NCBI GenBank assembly: GCA_949357655.1
Contig: CASHTG010000002.1
Location: 682,001-746,000, forward strand
From: Parascedosporium putredinis
Lineage: Eukaryota; Ascomycota; Sordariomycetes; Microascales; Microascaceae
Length of the DNA: 64,000 bases
Direction of reading: 5' to 3'
In this document: piece by piece, positions 62,592 to 64,000 of the stretch
How positions within the stretch are numbered: the first letter of the stretch is position 1
Layout of the letters: every line of letters begins with the position of its first letter
Translations under genes and position numbers: made by a program
The notes under the pieces: generated by a model
What the model saw: the letters and a program-made list of their open reading frames with translations, nothing else
What the model was told of the DNA's origin: nothing
Database searches by the model: none

Positions 62592-64000
62592 ATGGCGCAG
62601 CCCCAATCACAACCGCCAGTGCCGACTCCGGCGTCTGCACCCGCGTTCTCGCCTCCACCCGGGCCTCAGCAGTCCTTATCCCCGCCCAGTCCCAACCAGC
62701 TTTCTCTCTCCCCCAAACAAGCGCCCCAGGCTATCGCCAGCGCCCGCGTCGCAACCCCAGTCTCCCTACAATTCATCCTACGCGCATAGTCCGGGTGCAA
62801 CGGGCGCTTCGACGCCTGGCCAAACCCCGACGAGCGCTGCCGCGTCGCCGCAGTTCACCGGTATCCAACTTCCCATCAGCACCCCTAGTGCGCCTTCTCC
62901 TGGTCCAGGAACACCCCAAAACCTGATCCCTACGCCAACAATCGCGATGCCCACCCCTGCAGCGACTACCACAACGAACGGCCACTCCCCAGGCCTCAAC
63001 CTACCACATATTCAACCGCAAGTCCCCGCGTTACCAACGCCGCAGGGGTCCGCGGTGTCCAGCCCGGGGCCAGTCCAGTACACCGCGGCAACAATGGCAC
63101 CGATTGCGCCTGCGCCGAGCCCGAGTGCTCCTTCGCCAGCGGCCATTTCCAATAGCATGCCTCCCCCAGCCCGGCCCCTCGAGCGACAAGGAAAGGAGTT
63201 CGATTACGAACCAACTGATATGTTGGCTGGAACTGGTATAGACCTGCGCGCCGAAGAGAATTACGCAACAGAAATGCTTTTCAACAACGACGAGGCATCG
63301 TATGGTATATCGCAGCACCCGCCAGGAGGCAAGGAGAGCTTTTACGGGGCAGGACCAATGAACCAGCCCTCGGAGCAGACAGATGCGCAGTCTCAGGAAG
63401 ATCTTGTAACACAAAGTGCAAAGAAGGCGTGGGATGCCGCCTCGAGAAAGCTTGCTCAGATTCGGGTTCAAGAGCTCAACGAACCGTACCTGTCCGTTGC
63501 GGCGCTTCACAAAAACTCGACAAGTTCTCCAAAGAGCAGGGTTTACAGCTGCACCTCGATATGAAGAACCCCCAACAAACACAAGGAAGAATGCGCGTGG
63601 CGGATGACTTCCTCAACCCCGCGTTGAGGTGACTACAAAGACGCTCCCCGACGCGGCGGTCGTGCACACAACGGGGTCCTTTATCCCGCATGACGCGTAC
63701 CTCGTCGACCAACTGGCACTCCTGTCCATCGCCTGCAAACAAAGGATGCGCACTCTTTAGAAGAGGCCAGCCGAGTATCCGTAAATCGCCAGGCGACCTC
63801 TCATGGACATATCCCCGAGGAGTGGTCGGATGTAGCCGCGCCCCTCAAAGGCATGGGCGCGGTGGAAGAGGCACCCGCAACGGAGATCGATGCAGCGGTG
63901 GACCCAGAGTCCAATTCGCTAAAGAGTACGCTCCCTCAACGTATCTCTATTGCCGCTTGTGCCGTGGCCCAATCGCTGACATACTCATTCATTTAGGAAC
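62592..64000 (+). CDS. TAF4: TFIID subunit TAF4, N-terminal part
   Basis: TAF4 is a core TFIID subunit that pairs with TAF12 by a histone-like fold. The start MAQPQSQPPVP matches fungal TAF4 N termini. It is followed by a long Pro/Ser/Thr/Gln-rich region with PPNKRPRLSP, then conserved parts: EPTDMLAGTGIDLRAEENYA, SFYGAGPMNQPSEQ, LNEPYLSVAALHK, GSFIPHDAYLVDQLALLSIA and the sequence around EEASRVSVNRQATSHGHIPE. A last intron begins at 63926 (GTACGC) and ends at 63996, so exon sequence resumes only in the last four bases. Apparent one-base losses: A run 63511-63515, C run 63617-63620 and T run 63756-63758, plus a net two bases in the early Pro-rich region (before about 62730). The gene leaves the window at the right edge. 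Family confidence is high for the conserved blocks; the low-complexity N terminus gives little support alone. Confidence 0.84.

Overview
The window is nuclear DNA from a filamentous ascomycete (Pezizomycotina, probably Sordariomycetes). The evidence is short spliceosomal introns (mostly 61-243 nt) with GT..AG ends and CTAAC/CTAAT-like branch sites, pyrimidine-rich leaders, and a set of conserved fungal genes that includes Pezizomycotina-type families such as the 'up-regulated during septation' protein. Species was not determined. I saw no tRNA, rRNA, CRISPR array, recognisable transposon or biosynthetic cluster.

Thirteen protein genes can be supported. In order: RVB1 (-, runs off the left edge), RIC8/synembryn (-), a coiled-coil 'up-regulated during septation' protein (+), TAF13 (-), KSH1/kish (+), a long gene-poor interval of about 19.7 kb, SOK1/TCP11 family (+), DSC2/UBAC2-like (-), RER2-type cis-prenyltransferase (+), a PHO23/ING-family PHD protein (+), a gene-poor interval of about 6.4 kb, an F-box-like leucine-rich-repeat protein (+), VPH1 (V-ATPase subunit a, +), YSH1/CPSF73 (-) and TAF4 (+, runs off the right edge). 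Several are divergent pairs sharing a promoter region (RIC8/septation gene, TAF13/KSH1, DSC2/RER2, YSH1/TAF4). Functions are housekeeping: transcription and chromatin (RVB1, TAF13, TAF4, PHO23), mRNA 3'-end formation (YSH1), secretion, glycosylation and organelle function (KSH1, RER2, DSC2, VPH1), and G-protein/PKA signalling (RIC8, SOK1). They do not form one pathway or operon-like system.

The most striking feature is technical. Eleven of the thirteen genes, all those longer than about 1 kb or lying fully in the window except KSH1, have reading frames broken by apparent single-base losses. In almost every case the loss sits in a short homopolymer (CCCC, GGGG, AAAAA, TTTTT), and putting one base back restores the conserved protein. 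About 36 sites show this, while splice sites and catalytic motifs are intact. I read this as uncorrected homopolymer deletions in the assembly, not pseudogenes. I did not find a convincing undescribed biological system. The best biological leads are the 19.7-kb coding-free interval inside a housekeeping region, the unusual P-loop of RVB1, the start-codon-only first exon of KSH1, and CACGTG palindromes in two promoters.
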